A stretch of 64,000 bases of DNA, from positions 1,426,001 through 1,490,000 of the forward strand of contig OY969919.1 of NCBI GenBank assembly GCA_963704585.1. The letters are read 5' to 3'. This document shows, in pieces, positions 7,750 to 17,005 of this stretch; positions within the stretch are counted from its first letter, which is position 1, and the number at the start of each line of letters is the position of its first letter. The DNA comes from Bog-756 sp963704585 (GTDB taxonomy: Bacteria > Actinomycetota > Acidimicrobiia > Acidimicrobiales > RAAP-2). A program made the position numbers and the translations under genes. The notes under the pieces are model-generated. The model did no database searches. It was not told where the DNA came from and worked only from the letters and a program-made list of their open reading frames with translations.

Positions 7750-8819
7750 CCGGCGACCCCGGTCGCCAGCTGTCGGGCGCGCTTGTCCGCCATGAGTGCG
7801 TCGGTGATCTCGTCGAGGTCGCCGGCGAGGACGCGGTCGAGCTTGTGGAGGGTCAACTTGATCCGATGGTCGGTGACGCGGTTCTCCTTGAAATTGTAGG
7901 TGCGGATCTTTTCGGAGCGACCGCCGCCGCCCACCTGGCTCCGCCGCTGCTCCGACTGCTCCGCGGCCTGGCGGTCCTGCTCGGCCTTCAGGAGTCGCGA
8001 GCGCAGCACGACCATCGCCTTCGCCCGGTTCTGGATCTGGCTCTTCTCGTCCTGCATCGCGACGACGATGCCGGTCGGGAGGTGGGTGATCCGCACCGCG
8101 GAGTCGGTCGTGTTGACCGACTGCCCACCGGGTCCGGTCGAGCGGTAGACGTCGACCTTGAGGTCGTTGGGGTCGACCGCGATGTCGACCTCCTCGGCCT
8201 CGGGCAGCACGGCGACCGCTGCCGAGGAGGTGTGGATCCGTCCCTGCGACTCGGTGACCGGTACCCGCTGGACCCGGTGCGGTCCACCCTCGTGCTCGAG
8301 GCGCTGCCATGCGTCCTCGCCCTTGACCACGAAGGTGACCTCGTTGAGCCCGTCGCGTTCGGACGGGCTGGAGGACAGCACCTCGAGCTTCCATCCCTTC
8401 GTCGCGGCGTAGCGCGAGTACATCTCGAAGAGGTCCTTGGCGAAGATGTTCGCCTCCTCACCGCCCTCCGCGCCCCGGATCTCCACGATCACGTTCCGCC
8501 CGGCGTTGGGATCGCTCGGGAGCAGCTGGAGTCGGAGCTCCTCCTCGAGCCGTTCGATGTCGGCCTCGGCCTGGGCGATCTCCGACTGCGCGAGCTCGCG
8601 CTCGTCGCCGGAGGCGTACGACAGCATCTCGCGTGCGACCCCCAGGTCGGACTCGGCCGCCTGCAGCGCGCGCCAGGTGCCGACCACCTCCTCGAGCTCG
8701 CGGTGCCGCCGCGAGACGTCGCGCAGGCGCCGTGGGTCGGACGCGATCGAGGGATCGCTGAGCTCGGCGACGACCGCGTCGTACTCGGCTTCGAGCTCGG
8801 GGAGTCGGTCGGTCAGCAC
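7746..8819 (-). CDS. prfA: peptide chain release factor 1
   Basis: A 357-residue class I release factor that reads UAA/UAG. The N-terminal coiled domain (residues 1-110), the stop-codon recognition loop (RVPVTESQGRIHTSSA, with PVTE at the PxT site) and the peptidyl-hydrolysis motif STGPGGQSVNTTDSAVR are all present; PVTE in place of PAT is the expected region of RF1. It starts at GTG 8819. A TAACGT box 6 nt before the start suggests leaderless transcription. Its GTGA overlap with prmC couples the two. Confidence 0.94.
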   Translation of the reverse strand: MLTDRLPELEAEYDAVVAELSDPSIASDPRRLRDVSRRHRELEEVVGTWRALQAAESDLGVAREMLSYASGDERELAQSEIAQAEADIERLEEELRLQLLPSDPNAGRNVIVEIRGAEGGEEANIFAKDLFEMYSRYAATKGWKLEVLSSSPSERDGLNEVTFVVKGEDAWQRLEHEGGPHRVQRVPVTESQGRIHTSSAAVAVLPEAEEVDIAVDPNDLKVDVYRSTGPGGQSVNTTDSAVRITHLPTGIVVAMQDEKSQIQNRAKAMVVLRSRLLKAEQDRQAAEQSEQRRSQVGGGGRSEKIRTYNFKENRVTDHRIKLTLHKLDRVLAGDLDEITDALMADKRARQLATGVAG

Positions 8820-8825
8820 TGTCCA

Positions 8826-8831
8826 ACGTTA
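8826..8831 (-). promoter_or_regulatory. Putative -10 box of leaderless prfA
   Basis: TAACGT on the minus strand, 6 nt before the GTG of prfA. This spacing would place the transcript start at the start codon. No clear -35 was seen. Confidence 0.4.
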
Positions 8832-8900
8832 CCGTCGGCCGTCACGACGGCCCCCGGTCCGGGTCGCGGCCGTCGTGTGGACGGTCCGGCCCGCCGCAGG

Positions 8901-9137
8901 TCAGGACTGGGTGGGTGTGGCCCGCTTCTTGCGCGAGCCGGACTTCGCATACCGGCGCTCGAACCGCTCGACCCGGCCACCGGAGTCGACGAGCTTCTGC
9001 TTGCCGGTGAAGAAGGGGTGGCACTCGTTGCACAGCTCGAGGTGGATCTCGGACTTGGTCGATCGGGTGGTGAAGGTGTTGCCGCACGAGCAGCGCACCT
9101 GGGCCTCGACGTAGTTGGGGTGGATGTCAGCCTTCAT
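8901..9137 (-). CDS. rpmE: 50S ribosomal protein L31 (zinc-binding form)
   Basis: A 78-residue L31 of the large ribosomal subunit. It has the Zn-ribbon cysteines in VRCSCGN and LCNECHPFFTGKQK, so this is the zinc-containing form rather than the Cys-less alternative. A basic C-terminal tail (SGSRKKRA) contacts rRNA. It lies between rho and prfA, the common actinobacterial order; a TACACT -10 box lies about 60 nt upstream of the ATG. Confidence 0.95.
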   Translation of the reverse strand: MKADIHPNYVEAQVRCSCGNTFTTRSTKSEIHLELCNECHPFFTGKQKLVDSGGRVERFERRYAKSGSRKKRATPTQS

Positions 9138-9195
9138 CAGTCTCTCCCGTCGTGCCGGCCGGTCGCCCGGTCTGCGCAGGCGCCGCGGCCGAATG

Positions 9196-9201
9196 AGTGT
9201 A
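9196..9201 (-). promoter_or_regulatory. Putative -10 box for rpmE
   Basis: TACACT on the minus strand, 58 nt before the rpmE ATG, in the gap after rho. No matching -35 hexamer was found at 16-18 bp, so the call rests on the -10 alone. Confidence 0.3.
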
Positions 9202-9253
9202 ACGGAACGGTCCCGCGAGCCGGACGGCGCCGAGTGCCGTTCGGCACCGTGGC

Positions 9254-11050
9254 TCAGGTGGCGGGACCCTTCGCGATCTCGGCGAGGAACTCGTCGTTGC
9301 TCTTGGTCGTGCGGATCTTGTCCATGAGGAGCTCGAGCCCGGCGGCCGCCGACCCTTCGTTGGCCAGGGCATTGAGCACCCGCCGCAGCTTCCAGACCTG
9401 TTGGAGCTGGGAACGGTCGAAGAGGAGCTCCTCGTGGCGGGTCGAGCTCGCGTTGACGTCGATCGACGGGTAGAGCCGCCGCTCGGCGAGGCGACGGTCG
9501 AGCCGGAGCTCCATGTTGCCGGTTCCCTTGAACTCCTCGAAGATGACCTCGTCCATCTTCGAGCCCGTCTCGACGAGCGCGGTCGCCAGGATGGTGAGCG
9601 AACCGCCCTCTTCGATGTTTCGGGCGGCGCCGAAGAACTTCTTCGGCGGGTAGAGGGCGCCGGAGTCGACGCCGCCGGACATGATCCGGCCGGTCGCCGG
9701 CTGGGCGAGGTTGTACGCACGGGCGAGCCGGGTGATGCCGTCGAGAATGATGACGACGTCGCGGCCGGACTCCACGAGGCGCTTCGCCCGCTCGATCGCG
9801 AGCTCGGCGACCGCGGTGTGCTCCTCGGCCGGGCGGTCGAACGTCGACGCGACGACTTCGCCGTTGACCGAGCGCCGCATGTCGGTGACCTCTTCGGGAC
9901 GCTCGTCGACGAGGAGGACCATGAGGTGCACGTCGGGGTTGTTGGCCTCGATCGAGTGCGCGATGTGCTTCATGACCGTCGTCTTGCCGGCCTTGGGCGG
10001 CGAGACGATGAGCCCGCGCTGACCCTTGCCGATCGGGGAGAGGAGGTCGACGATCCGCGTCGTCATGTTCTCCTTCTCACCGGGCATCTCGAGAGCGAGC
10101 TTCTGATCGGGGAAGAGCGGGGTGAGGTCCTCGAAGCGCGGGCGGAGCCGCGCGACCTCGGGATCGAGCGCGGAGACCTTGTCGACCTGGAGCAGCGCCG
10201 GGAACTTTTCGGTGTTGGACGCCGGTCGGCAGGAGCCTTCGATGCTGTCGCCCTTGCGGAGCTGCAGCCGGCGGGCCTGGCTGATCGAGACGTAGACGTC
10301 CTTGGAGGACGGGAGGTAGCCCTCGCAGCGGAGGAAGCCGTACCCCTCGTCGCGCAGGTCGAGGAGCCCACGCACCGGGATGAGCTCACCCTGGTACTGC
10401 TGGTCCTGGCCCCCGGAGCCCTGCAGGTCGCCGCCGTCGCCGCCCTGGCGTTCGCGCCCGCGGCGGCGCCGGTTGCTCCGGCGGTTCCCCAGGTCGTCGC
10501 TGCCACCGCCCTGCTTGTTGCGGTTGCCCTGGTTGTTGCGGTTGCCCTGGTTGTTGCGGTTGCCCTGGTTGTTGCGGTTGCCCTGGTTGCCTCCGTACTG
10601 GCTCTGGTGCCCGCCGCCGTGCTGCCCGCCGCCCTGCCCGGGTCCCTGCTGGCCGCCGGAGCCGCCGTCGGTGTCGGACACGGTCGAGGACGTCTCCACG
10701 ACCGCCGCCAGCGCGCCGATCTCGTCGTCGAGGTCGGAGGTCGGGTCGGTGGTGTGGGCGTCGTCGGACGGACCGAAGGACTGGGCGGCCGCCTTGGGCC
10801 GGGCCGCGCTCCGCCCCGTGGGCGACGCCGAGCCGTTGGTGGCCGTGCCGCCGCCTTCGGCCCCGTCGCCGTTGGAGGCGCCGTGCTGACCGTCGACCGG
10901 GACACCGGCGGCCTTCAGGATGCCGTCGATGATGTCGGCCTTCTTCGTCCTGGTGTTGGTCTTCACAGACAGGGCCTGTGCGATCGCATGGAGCTCATCG
11001 CGCTCCTTGCTCTCCAACACCGAGCGCTCGAGCTGCTGTTCCGCAGTCAT
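9254..11050 (-). CDS. rho: transcription termination factor Rho
   Basis: A 598-residue hexameric RNA-dependent ATPase that ends transcripts. Order: Rho_N helix (ELHAIAQALSVKTNTRTKKADII, residues about 18-40, shown here in part only), a long disordered insertion (about 50-215) rich in Gly, Asn, Gln and Arg, then the RNA-binding cold-shock fold (RGLLDLRDEGYGFLR, DVYVSISQARR) and the ATPase core with Walker A (SPPKAGKTTVMK), DERPEEVTDM and the R-loop region. The insertion contains a perfect tandem repeat of GNRNNQ. Such insertions are typical of actinobacterial Rho and add RNA affinity. It has its own promoter and a leader of about 200 nt. Confidence 0.95.
   Translation of the reverse strand: MTAEQQLERSVLESKERDELHAIAQALSVKTNTRTKKADIIDGILKAAGVPVDGQHGASNGDGAEGGGTATNGSASPTGRSAARPKAAAQSFGPSDDAHTTDPTSDLDDEIGALAAVVETSSTVSDTDGGSGGQQGPGQGGGQHGGGHQSQYGGNQGNRNNQGNRNNQGNRNNQGNRNKQGGGSDDLGNRRSNRRRRGRERQGGDGGDLQGSGGQDQQYQGELIPVRGLLDLRDEGYGFLRCEGYLPSSKDVYVSISQARRLQLRKGDSIEGSCRPASNTEKFPALLQVDKVSALDPEVARLRPRFEDLTPLFPDQKLALEMPGEKENMTTRIVDLLSPIGKGQRGLIVSPPKAGKTTVMKHIAHSIEANNPDVHLMVLLVDERPEEVTDMRRSVNGEVVASTFDRPAEEHTAVAELAIERAKRLVESGRDVVIILDGITRLARAYNLAQPATGRIMSGGVDSGALYPPKKFFGAARNIEEGGSLTILATALVETGSKMDEVIFEEFKGTGNMELRLDRRLAERRLYPSIDVNASSTRHEELLFDRSQLQQVWKLRRVLNALANEGSAAAGLELLMDKIRTTKSNDEFLAEIAKGPAT
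10515..10586. repeat. 4 x 18-bp perfect tandem repeat inside rho
   Basis: The unit TTGTTGCGGTTGCCCTGG occurs four times without a mismatch, encoding repeated GNRNNQ in the Rho insertion domain. Units are in frame, so copy-number change would only alter the length of the disordered segment. Confidence 0.9.
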
Positions 11051-11260
11051 CGGCCTCCTCGTTTCGGGGTCTCCTCGTCGGCGGATGGATGGCCACCTGC
11101 CGAGGTGTCAAGGGTGGGGAGTCGAAGTCACCGAGATCGCCTCACGGAGACGACTCCCCCCGTCGCCAAGGTGCGGGCTGGTCGCGTGAAGGAGTCCTGC
11201 GAACCAGAAGGCCCCGCCCACAGGCCCGAACGGGCGACATGTGGAGGCGAAGGTGTGCCC

Positions 11261-11289
11261 ATACTACAGGGAGCCGGTGCGGGCGGCAA
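11261..11289 (-). promoter_or_regulatory. Putative promoter of rho
   Basis: On the minus strand TTGCCG (11284-11289) and TAGTAT (11261-11266) are separated by 17 bp. Transcription would start near 11254, leaving a leader of about 200 nt before the rho ATG at 11050. The long leader fits Rho autoregulation. The rest of the 285-base gap between thrC and rho shows no gene. Confidence 0.5.
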
Positions 11290-11334
11290 CAACCCCCCCC
11301 TGACCCCCACTCCGCGTGGCCGTTGCGCGCTCTC

Positions 11335-12402
11335 CTAGAGGGACAGCTGCTCCAGCACCGCGCCGAGCTCCGCGTCGATCACGGTGGGCACCGAGATCTG
11401 GCTGATCGCGATGTCGGGGTCCTTGAGCCCGTGCCCGGTGAGGACGCACACCACCGTCGACGACGGTCCGACGCCGTCCGGCAGGCCGAACTTGAGGAGA
11501 CCGGCGACGGATGCGGCCGACGCGGGCTCGCAGAAGACCGACTCCTCGGCCGCGAGGAACTTGTACGCGTCGAGGATCTCGTCGTCGGTGACGGCTGCGA
11601 TGCCACCACCGGACTCGGACGCGGCCGAGGTCGCCCCGTACCAGCTCGCCGGATTGCCGATCCGGATCGCGGTCGCCACCGTGTCGGGGTGCTCGATCGG
11701 GTGGCCCTCGACGATCGGGGCGGCTCCCGCGGCCTGGAAGCCCAGCATGCGCGGCAGACGGGTCGACCGCCCCACCTCCTTGAACTCGAGGTACCCCTTC
11801 CAGTAGGCGGTGATGTTGCCGGCGTTGCCGACCGGGATGCAGTGGACGTCCGGGGCGTCGCCGAGGCGGTCGACGATCTCGAACGCCCCGGACTTCTGCC
11901 CCTCGATGCGGAACGGGTTCACCGAGTTCACGACCGTCACCGGCGCCCGCTCGCCGAGCTCGCGGACGATGGCGAGCGACTGGTCGAAGTTGCCGCGCAC
12001 CTGCAGCACGAGTGCGCCGTGCACGAGCGCCTGCGCGAGCTTCCCGAGCGCGATGTGCCCCTCGGGGATGAGCACCGCGCAGGTGAGCCCGGCGCGCGAC
12101 GCGAACGCGGCCGCGGAGGCCGAGGTGTTGCCGGTCGATGCGCAGACGACGGCCTTCGCGCCTTCCTCTGCCGCCTTCGAGATCGCGACGGTCATGCCGC
12201 GGTCCTTGAAGGAGCCGGTCGGGTTGGACCCTTCGACCTTGAGCAGCACGCGCGCGCCGACGCGCGCGGAGAGGCGCGGTGCGGGGAGCAACGGCGTCCC
12301 TCCTTCGAGGAGGGTGACGACCGGCGTGTCGGCGGTCACCGGGAGGAACTCGCGGTACTCCTCGATGACCCCGCGCCAGCCGACGGCGGTCGGCCCGCTC
12401 AT
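11335..12402 (-). CDS. thrC: threonine synthase
   Basis: A 355-residue PLP enzyme converting O-phosphohomoserine to threonine. TPLLPAPRL and the PLP lysine in NPTGSFKDRGM (near residue 62) are followed by STGNTSASAAAFASRAG, VNSVNPFRIEGQKSGAFEI, the phosphate-binding PVGNAGNITAYWKGY and a C-terminal FCEPASAASVAGLL. It is the compact actinobacterial form. Its ATG overlaps the hom stop by 4 bp (ATGA). Its substrate requires homoserine kinase, which is not in the cluster. Confidence 0.95.
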   Translation of the reverse strand: MSGPTAVGWRGVIEEYREFLPVTADTPVVTLLEGGTPLLPAPRLSARVGARVLLKVEGSNPTGSFKDRGMTVAISKAAEEGAKAVVCASTGNTSASAAAFASRAGLTCAVLIPEGHIALGKLAQALVHGALVLQVRGNFDQSLAIVRELGERAPVTVVNSVNPFRIEGQKSGAFEIVDRLGDAPDVHCIPVGNAGNITAYWKGYLEFKEVGRSTRLPRMLGFQAAGAAPIVEGHPIEHPDTVATAIRIGNPASWYGATSAASESGGGIAAVTDDEILDAYKFLAAEESVFCEPASAASVAGLLKFGLPDGVGPSSTVVCVLTGHGLKDPDIAISQISVPTVIDAELGAVLEQLSL

Positions 12403-13709
12403 TCGCCGTTCCCGATGATGCGGATCACGCCGCCGATCCGCCGCACGGACTCGAGCGCGTCGAGCCGCGCGAGCGTCGCGCGCACGTCCCCCTCGCGCGC
12501 GACGTGGGTGGTGAGCAGGAGGCGCGCCTCGTTCCCGAGCCCCTCCTGCTCCATCGAGCGGATCGAGACGTTGTGGTCGCCGAAGACGGTCGTGACCGCG
12601 GCGAGGACGCCCGGTCGGTCGGCGACGTCGAGGCTCACGTAGTAGCGGGTCACCAGCTCCGCGTCGGGCTGCAGGCGGGCGGGCAGCCGCTCGGGCGTCG
12701 GCGCGGTCGTCCCGGCGAGCAGGTTGCGGGTCGCGTCGATGAGGTCGCCGACCACCGCGCTCGCGGTGGGCAGCCCGCCGGCCCCCTGCCCGTACAGCAT
12801 GAGCTCGCCTGCGGCCTCGCCCTCGATGAAGACTGCGTTGAACGCGTCGCGGACCGAGGCCAACGGGTGCTCGTTCGGGATCATCGCCGGGTGCACGCGG
12901 ACCGAGAGCGAGTCGTTGCCGAGGCGCTCGACGATCGCGAGGAGCTTGACCGCGTAGCCGAGACGCCTCGCGAACTCGACGTCCACCACCCGGATGGCGG
13001 TGATCCCCTCGCAGAGCACGTCGGCGGCGGCGACGTCGTAGCCGAAGGCCACCCCGGCGAGAATGGCCGCCTTCGCGGCCGCATCGTGGCCCTCGACGTC
13101 CGCGGTCGGGTCGCGTTCGGCCAGCCCCAGGTCCTGGGCTTCGGCGAGGACGTCCTCGTAGTCGGCGCCCTGCTCGCTCATCTTGGTGAGGATGTAGTTG
13201 GTCGTCCCGTTCACGATCCCCATGACCCGCCGGATCCGCTCACCCGTCAGCGACTCGCGCAGCGCCCGGACGAGGGGGATCGCGCCGGCGACGGCGGCCT
13301 CGTAGAGGAGGTCGACTCCGCGCTCTCTGGCGAGGCTCCGGAGCTTGACCCCCTCCGGGGAGGCGAGGAGCGCCTTGTTCCCGGTGACGACCGACTTCCC
13401 GGCGTCGAGCGCTGCCCGGACGAACCCGTCGGCCGGCGAGATACCGCCGACGAGCTCGATGACGACGTCGACCGTCGGGTCCGCGACGAGGCCCGCCGCG
13501 TCGGTGGTGAGCAGCTCGGCCGGGACGTTCGGCGGCCGGGGCTTCCGCAAGTCGCTCACCGCGATCCCGACGACCTCGAAGCGCGCCCCCGACTGGACCA
13601 CGAGGTCATCGGCACGGTCCTGGAGGATGCCGACCAGCGCACCCCCCACGTTGCCGCAGCCGAGCAGGGCGATCCGCACCACGCGTTCGGAAGGGCTCGC
13701 CACGGTCAC
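12399..13709 (-). CDS. hom: homoserine dehydrogenase
   Basis: A 436-residue NAD(P)-dependent enzyme reducing aspartate semialdehyde to homoserine. The N-terminus has the Rossmann motif IALLGCGNVGGALV, then VIELVGGISPADG, VVTGNKALLA, the catalytic-domain NGTTNYILTKM and DPTADVEGHDAAAKAAILA. A C-terminal ACT domain (from about residue 350, VSLDVADRPGVLAAVTTVF) is the expected site of threonine feedback. It starts at GTG 13709 and is coupled to thrC by ATGA. Confidence 0.95.
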   Translation of the reverse strand: MTVASPSERVVRIALLGCGNVGGALVGILQDRADDLVVQSGARFEVVGIAVSDLRKPRPPNVPAELLTTDAAGLVADPTVDVVIELVGGISPADGFVRAALDAGKSVVTGNKALLASPEGVKLRSLARERGVDLLYEAAVAGAIPLVRALRESLTGERIRRVMGIVNGTTNYILTKMSEQGADYEDVLAEAQDLGLAERDPTADVEGHDAAAKAAILAGVAFGYDVAAADVLCEGITAIRVVDVEFARRLGYAVKLLAIVERLGNDSLSVRVHPAMIPNEHPLASVRDAFNAVFIEGEAAGELMLYGQGAGGLPTASAVVGDLIDATRNLLAGTTAPTPERLPARLQPDAELVTRYYVSLDVADRPGVLAAVTTVFGDHNVSIRSMEQEGLGNEARLLLTTHVAREGDVRATLARLDALESVRRIGGVIRIIGNGE

Positions 13710-13759
13710 CCGGTCAACCTACCGCCTGGTGATCGGCGGATGGCGTGTCCGGGTGGGAC

Positions 13760-15092
13760 TCAGACGTCGAGTCGCACCAGGTCGTCGACGGTCTCGCGCC
13801 GGACCACCACGCGGGCCCTGCCGTCGGCGACGAAGAGGACCGGCGGCCGGGGGACCTTGTTGTAGTTGGAGGCCATCGAGTGCCCGTATGCGCCGGTGAC
13901 CGGTGTGGCCAGCACGTCGCCGACCGCGAGGTCGGCCGGCACGTACCCCTCGGAGACGATGACGTCGCCGGTCTCGCAGTGCTTCCCCACCACCCGGACC
14001 GCGAGCGGTCGTGGCGCGGTCGGCCTCACGGGGCAGGAACGCCTCGTACCCGCTGCCATAGAGGACCGGGCGCGGGTTGTCGCTCATCCCGCCGTCGACC
14101 GCGACGTAGGTGCGGTGACCGGGAACGTCCTTGAGGGTGCCGACCCGGTAGAGGGTGATGCCGGCGGTCGCGACGATCGAGCGGCCCGGTTCGGCGGTGA
14201 CCCGCACCCCGTCGTGGAGGCCGGCTGCATGGCACGCGTCGCGCACCGAGCCGGCCCATTCGGTCATCGTCGGCGCCTCCTCACCGTTCACGTAGGCGAC
14301 GCCGAGCCCGCCCCCGACGACGAGCTCGGGCAGGCCGAGCGGCGCGACGAAGCCGGTGAGCACCTCGATCGCCTGCACGAACGGCCCGATCGCGAAGACC
14401 TGGCTCCCGAGATGCGCATGCACCCCCACGAAGGAGATCGAGCCCTGCGCGTCGAGCTCGCCGAGTCGCTTGACCGCCTCGGCGGCGGCCCCCGACGAGA
14501 CGCCGAAGCCGAACTTCGAGTCCTCCTGGCCGGTCCGCACGAACTCGTGGGTGTGGACCTCGACGCCCGGGGTGATCCGTGCGAGCACCTTCGGACGCAC
14601 GTCGCGGTCGACGAGGAGGTGCTCGAGTCGGTCGAGCTCGTCGAACGAGTCCACGACGATCCGGCCGACGCCGACCTCGAGCGCGCTCGCGAGCTCCTCG
14701 GCCGACTTGTTGTTGCCGTGGAGGACGAGCCGTTCGGGAGGCACGCCGGCGACGAGCGCGACGTGCAGCTCACCACCGGTCGAGACGTCGAGACACATGC
14801 CCTCCTCGTGGGCGAGCTTGGCCATCGCCACGCAGAGGAAGGCCTTCGTCGCGTAGGCCACGCCGTCACCCCATGCCTCGACCGCTTCGCGGCAGGCCGC
14901 GCGCAGGTGGGCCTCGTCGTAGACGAAGAGCGGGGTGCCGTGCTCGATCGCGAGGTCGACGAGGTCGACGCCGCCGACGCGGAGCCGCCCGTCGACGGTG
15001 ACCGAGGCGGTCATCGGCACCAGCCGGTCGACGGGCGGTCCGGTCGGATCGGCCTCGAGGGGGAGGCCCAAGTGTCCGCGCTCCGTGTTCAC
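13760..15092 (-). CDS. lysA: diaminopimelate decarboxylase (frameshifted)
   Basis: Fold-type III PLP decarboxylase that makes lysine from meso-diaminopimelate. The first 355 residues hold TPLFVYDEAHLR, the PLP lysine in VAYATKAF, VGVHAHLGSQ, VVGGGLGVAYV, TAEPGRSIVA and VDGGMSDNPRPVLYGSGYE. After FLP the frame breaks; the rest (PLAVRVVGKHCETGDV, GAYGHSMASNYNK) is in the next frame and ends at TGA 13760. The span is 1333 nt, one over a multiple of three; dropping one C of the CCCC run at 14030-14033 (plus-strand GGGG) joins the halves into 443 residues, the normal length. A sequence error is likely. The GTG at 15092 overlaps the argS stop (GTGA). Confidence 0.88.
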
Positions 15093-16729
15093 ATCGACTC
15101 CGGCGCAGCGACGCCGAGCAGGCCGAGCCCGATGGTGAGCCCGATGCGTGACCCCTCGACGAGCCAGAGGCGCGCCTGGCGGAGTGCAGGGTCGACGTCG
15201 TCGGCCAGGATCGGGCAGTCGTGGTAGAAGCCGTGGAAGCAGGTCGCGAGCCGGCGGACCCACGAGGTGATCTTGGTCGGGGCGCGGTCGACCGCCGCCT
15301 CCGCGACGGTCTCGGGGAGCTCCTCGAGACAGCGGATGAGCTCGAGCTCGCGCTCGTGACGGAGCAGGGAGAGGTCGACCTCGGCGAGAGGAGCGCGGAC
15401 GATGTTGCGCTCGGCGGCCTTGCGGGCGACTCCGCCGATGCGCGCGGTGGCCATCTGCACGTAGAAGACCGGGTTCTCGACCGACTGCCGGCGCACCGCC
15501 GCGAGGTCGAAGGTCGTCGCCTGGTCGAGCGAGCTCATGAGCGAGAGGATCCGCGTCGCGTCCGGCCCGATGTCGGCGACGAGCGAGTCGAGCGAGATCG
15601 CGTTGCCGGCGCGCTTGCCCATTTTGACCGCCTCGTCACCGTCGACGAGGGAGACCATCTGCCCGAGCTTGACCTCGAGGCGGGAGGGGTCGACGCCGAG
15701 GGCCTGGACGCCGGCGACGAGGCTCGCCACCTGACCGTGGTGGTCGGCGCCGAAGACGTCGATGACCCGGTCGAAGCCGCGCACGAGGAACTTGTCGCGG
15801 TGGTAGGCGATGTCGCCGGCGAGGTAGGTCGCATCGCCATTGGACTTGCGCAGCACTCGGTCGCGGCTGTCGCCGAGCTCCGTCGCGCGGAACCACGTCG
15901 CGCCGTCCTCCTCGAAGACGAGGCCCTTCGCCGCGAGCAGGGCGATGGTCTCGTCCACCGCGCCGCTCTCCTCGATGGAGGCCTGGCTGTACCACTCGTC
16001 GAACTCGATCCCGACTGACGAGAGGGTCGAGCGGATGAGGTCGAGGATGTGCTCGGCGGCCCAGCGCCCGGCCGCGGTCACGTCGTCGGGGCCGTCGTAG
16101 GTGCCGGCGAGCTCGGTCACGTACTCGCCCTGGTAGCCGCCCTCGGGCACCTCCTCGCCGCGGCGGCGGGCGAGAAGGCTTTCGCCGAGGGTGCGGATCT
16201 GCCCGCCGGTGTCGTTCACGTAGTACTCGCGGCTGACCTCGTGGCCAGCCCGCGCGAGGACGCGGGCGAGTGCGTCGCCGTAGCTCCCCCACCAGCCGTT
16301 GCCTACGTGGATCGGACCGGTCGGATTGGCCGAGATGAACTCGACCTGGACCCGCTCGCCGTGGCCGACGTCAGGCCGGGCGTAGTGCTCCTCGCCTTCG
16401 TCGAGGAGCTCGGCGAGGGCGTCGTGGAGCCAGCCGTCGTCGAGGCGGAAGTTCACGAAGCCCGGGCCTGCGACCTCCACCGCCGTCACGTGGGGTGGGC
16501 GCTCGGCGGTGAGAACTTCGGTGAGCAAGGCGGCCAGCGCCCTCGGATTGGTGCCGGCGGCCTTGGCTGTGACCAGGGCGACGTTGGTCGACCAGTCCCC
16601 GTGCTCGCGCTTCGCGGGCCGTTCGAGGTGGACGTCCGCGGACTCCACCTTGACGTCGAGACCGTCGCGGGAGGCGACCGCGACGAGCGCACCGCTGACC
16701 GCGGCGGCGAGCTGGTCGTGGGCGGACAT
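15089..16729 (-). CDS. argS: arginyl-tRNA synthetase
   Basis: A 546-residue class Ia synthetase charging tRNA-Arg. An N-terminal Add1 domain (residues 1-110, DWSTNVALVTAK) precedes the catalytic core with FISANPTGPIHVGNGW (HVGN is the HIGH-type signature), YYVNDTGGQIR, VFGADHHGQ and the KMGKRAGN signature; the C-terminal DALR domain ends in GLGLLGVAAPESM. It heads the lysA-hom-thrC group. A TAGTCT box lies 9 nt before the ATG. The tRNA-Arg gene is divergent, 200 bp away. Confidence 0.95.
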   Translation of the reverse strand: MSAHDQLAAAVSGALVAVASRDGLDVKVESADVHLERPAKREHGDWSTNVALVTAKAAGTNPRALAALLTEVLTAERPPHVTAVEVAGPGFVNFRLDDGWLHDALAELLDEGEEHYARPDVGHGERVQVEFISANPTGPIHVGNGWWGSYGDALARVLARAGHEVSREYYVNDTGGQIRTLGESLLARRRGEEVPEGGYQGEYVTELAGTYDGPDDVTAAGRWAAEHILDLIRSTLSSVGIEFDEWYSQASIEESGAVDETIALLAAKGLVFEEDGATWFRATELGDSRDRVLRKSNGDATYLAGDIAYHRDKFLVRGFDRVIDVFGADHHGQVASLVAGVQALGVDPSRLEVKLGQMVSLVDGDEAVKMGKRAGNAISLDSLVADIGPDATRILSLMSSLDQATTFDLAAVRRQSVENPVFYVQMATARIGGVARKAAERNIVRAPLAEVDLSLLRHERELELIRCLEELPETVAEAAVDRAPTKITSWVRRLATCFHGFYHDCPILADDVDPALRQARLWLVEGSRIGLTIGLGLLGVAAPESM

Positions 16730-16738
16730 GATCCTGCG

Positions 16739-16744
16739 AGACTA
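16739..16744 (-). promoter_or_regulatory. Putative -10 box for argS operon
   Basis: TAGTCT on the minus strand ends 9 nt before the argS ATG, giving a transcript with almost no leader. No clear -35. Confidence 0.3.
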
Positions 16745-16930
16745 CGTGGTCAGGGGGTGTGTGGCGTCGTGGCGGGTGCTCTCGGGAGCCCCTTGGCCTG
16801 GTCCTCGCCGGGTGGCCGCCGGATCCGGACTGCGTCAAGTGGGAGCCGGTCAGGGTCGCAGTAGAGTTGTTCCTCCAACAGGTGGCGCACCTTCGGCGAC
16901 GGCGTTCCGACCCGTTTCCGCCAAACCGTT

Positions 16931-17005
16931 GCCCTCGTAGCTCAGCGGATAGAGCATCGGCCTCCGGAGCCGTGAGCGCAGGTTCGAGTCCTGCCGAGGG
17001 CGCCA
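16931..17005 (+). tRNA. tRNA-Arg(CCG)
   Basis: A complete cloverleaf can be folded by eye: acceptor GCCCTCG with CGAGGGC, D stem GCTC/GAGC, anticodon loop CTCCGGA with anticodon CCG at 16964-16966, T stem GCAGG/CCTGC around TTCGAGT, discriminator G and an encoded CCA at 17003-17005. The outermost anticodon-stem pair is T-T, a mismatch. It decodes CGG, common in this GC-rich genome. Its 3' end is duplicated just downstream and an accessory island follows. Confidence 0.93.
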
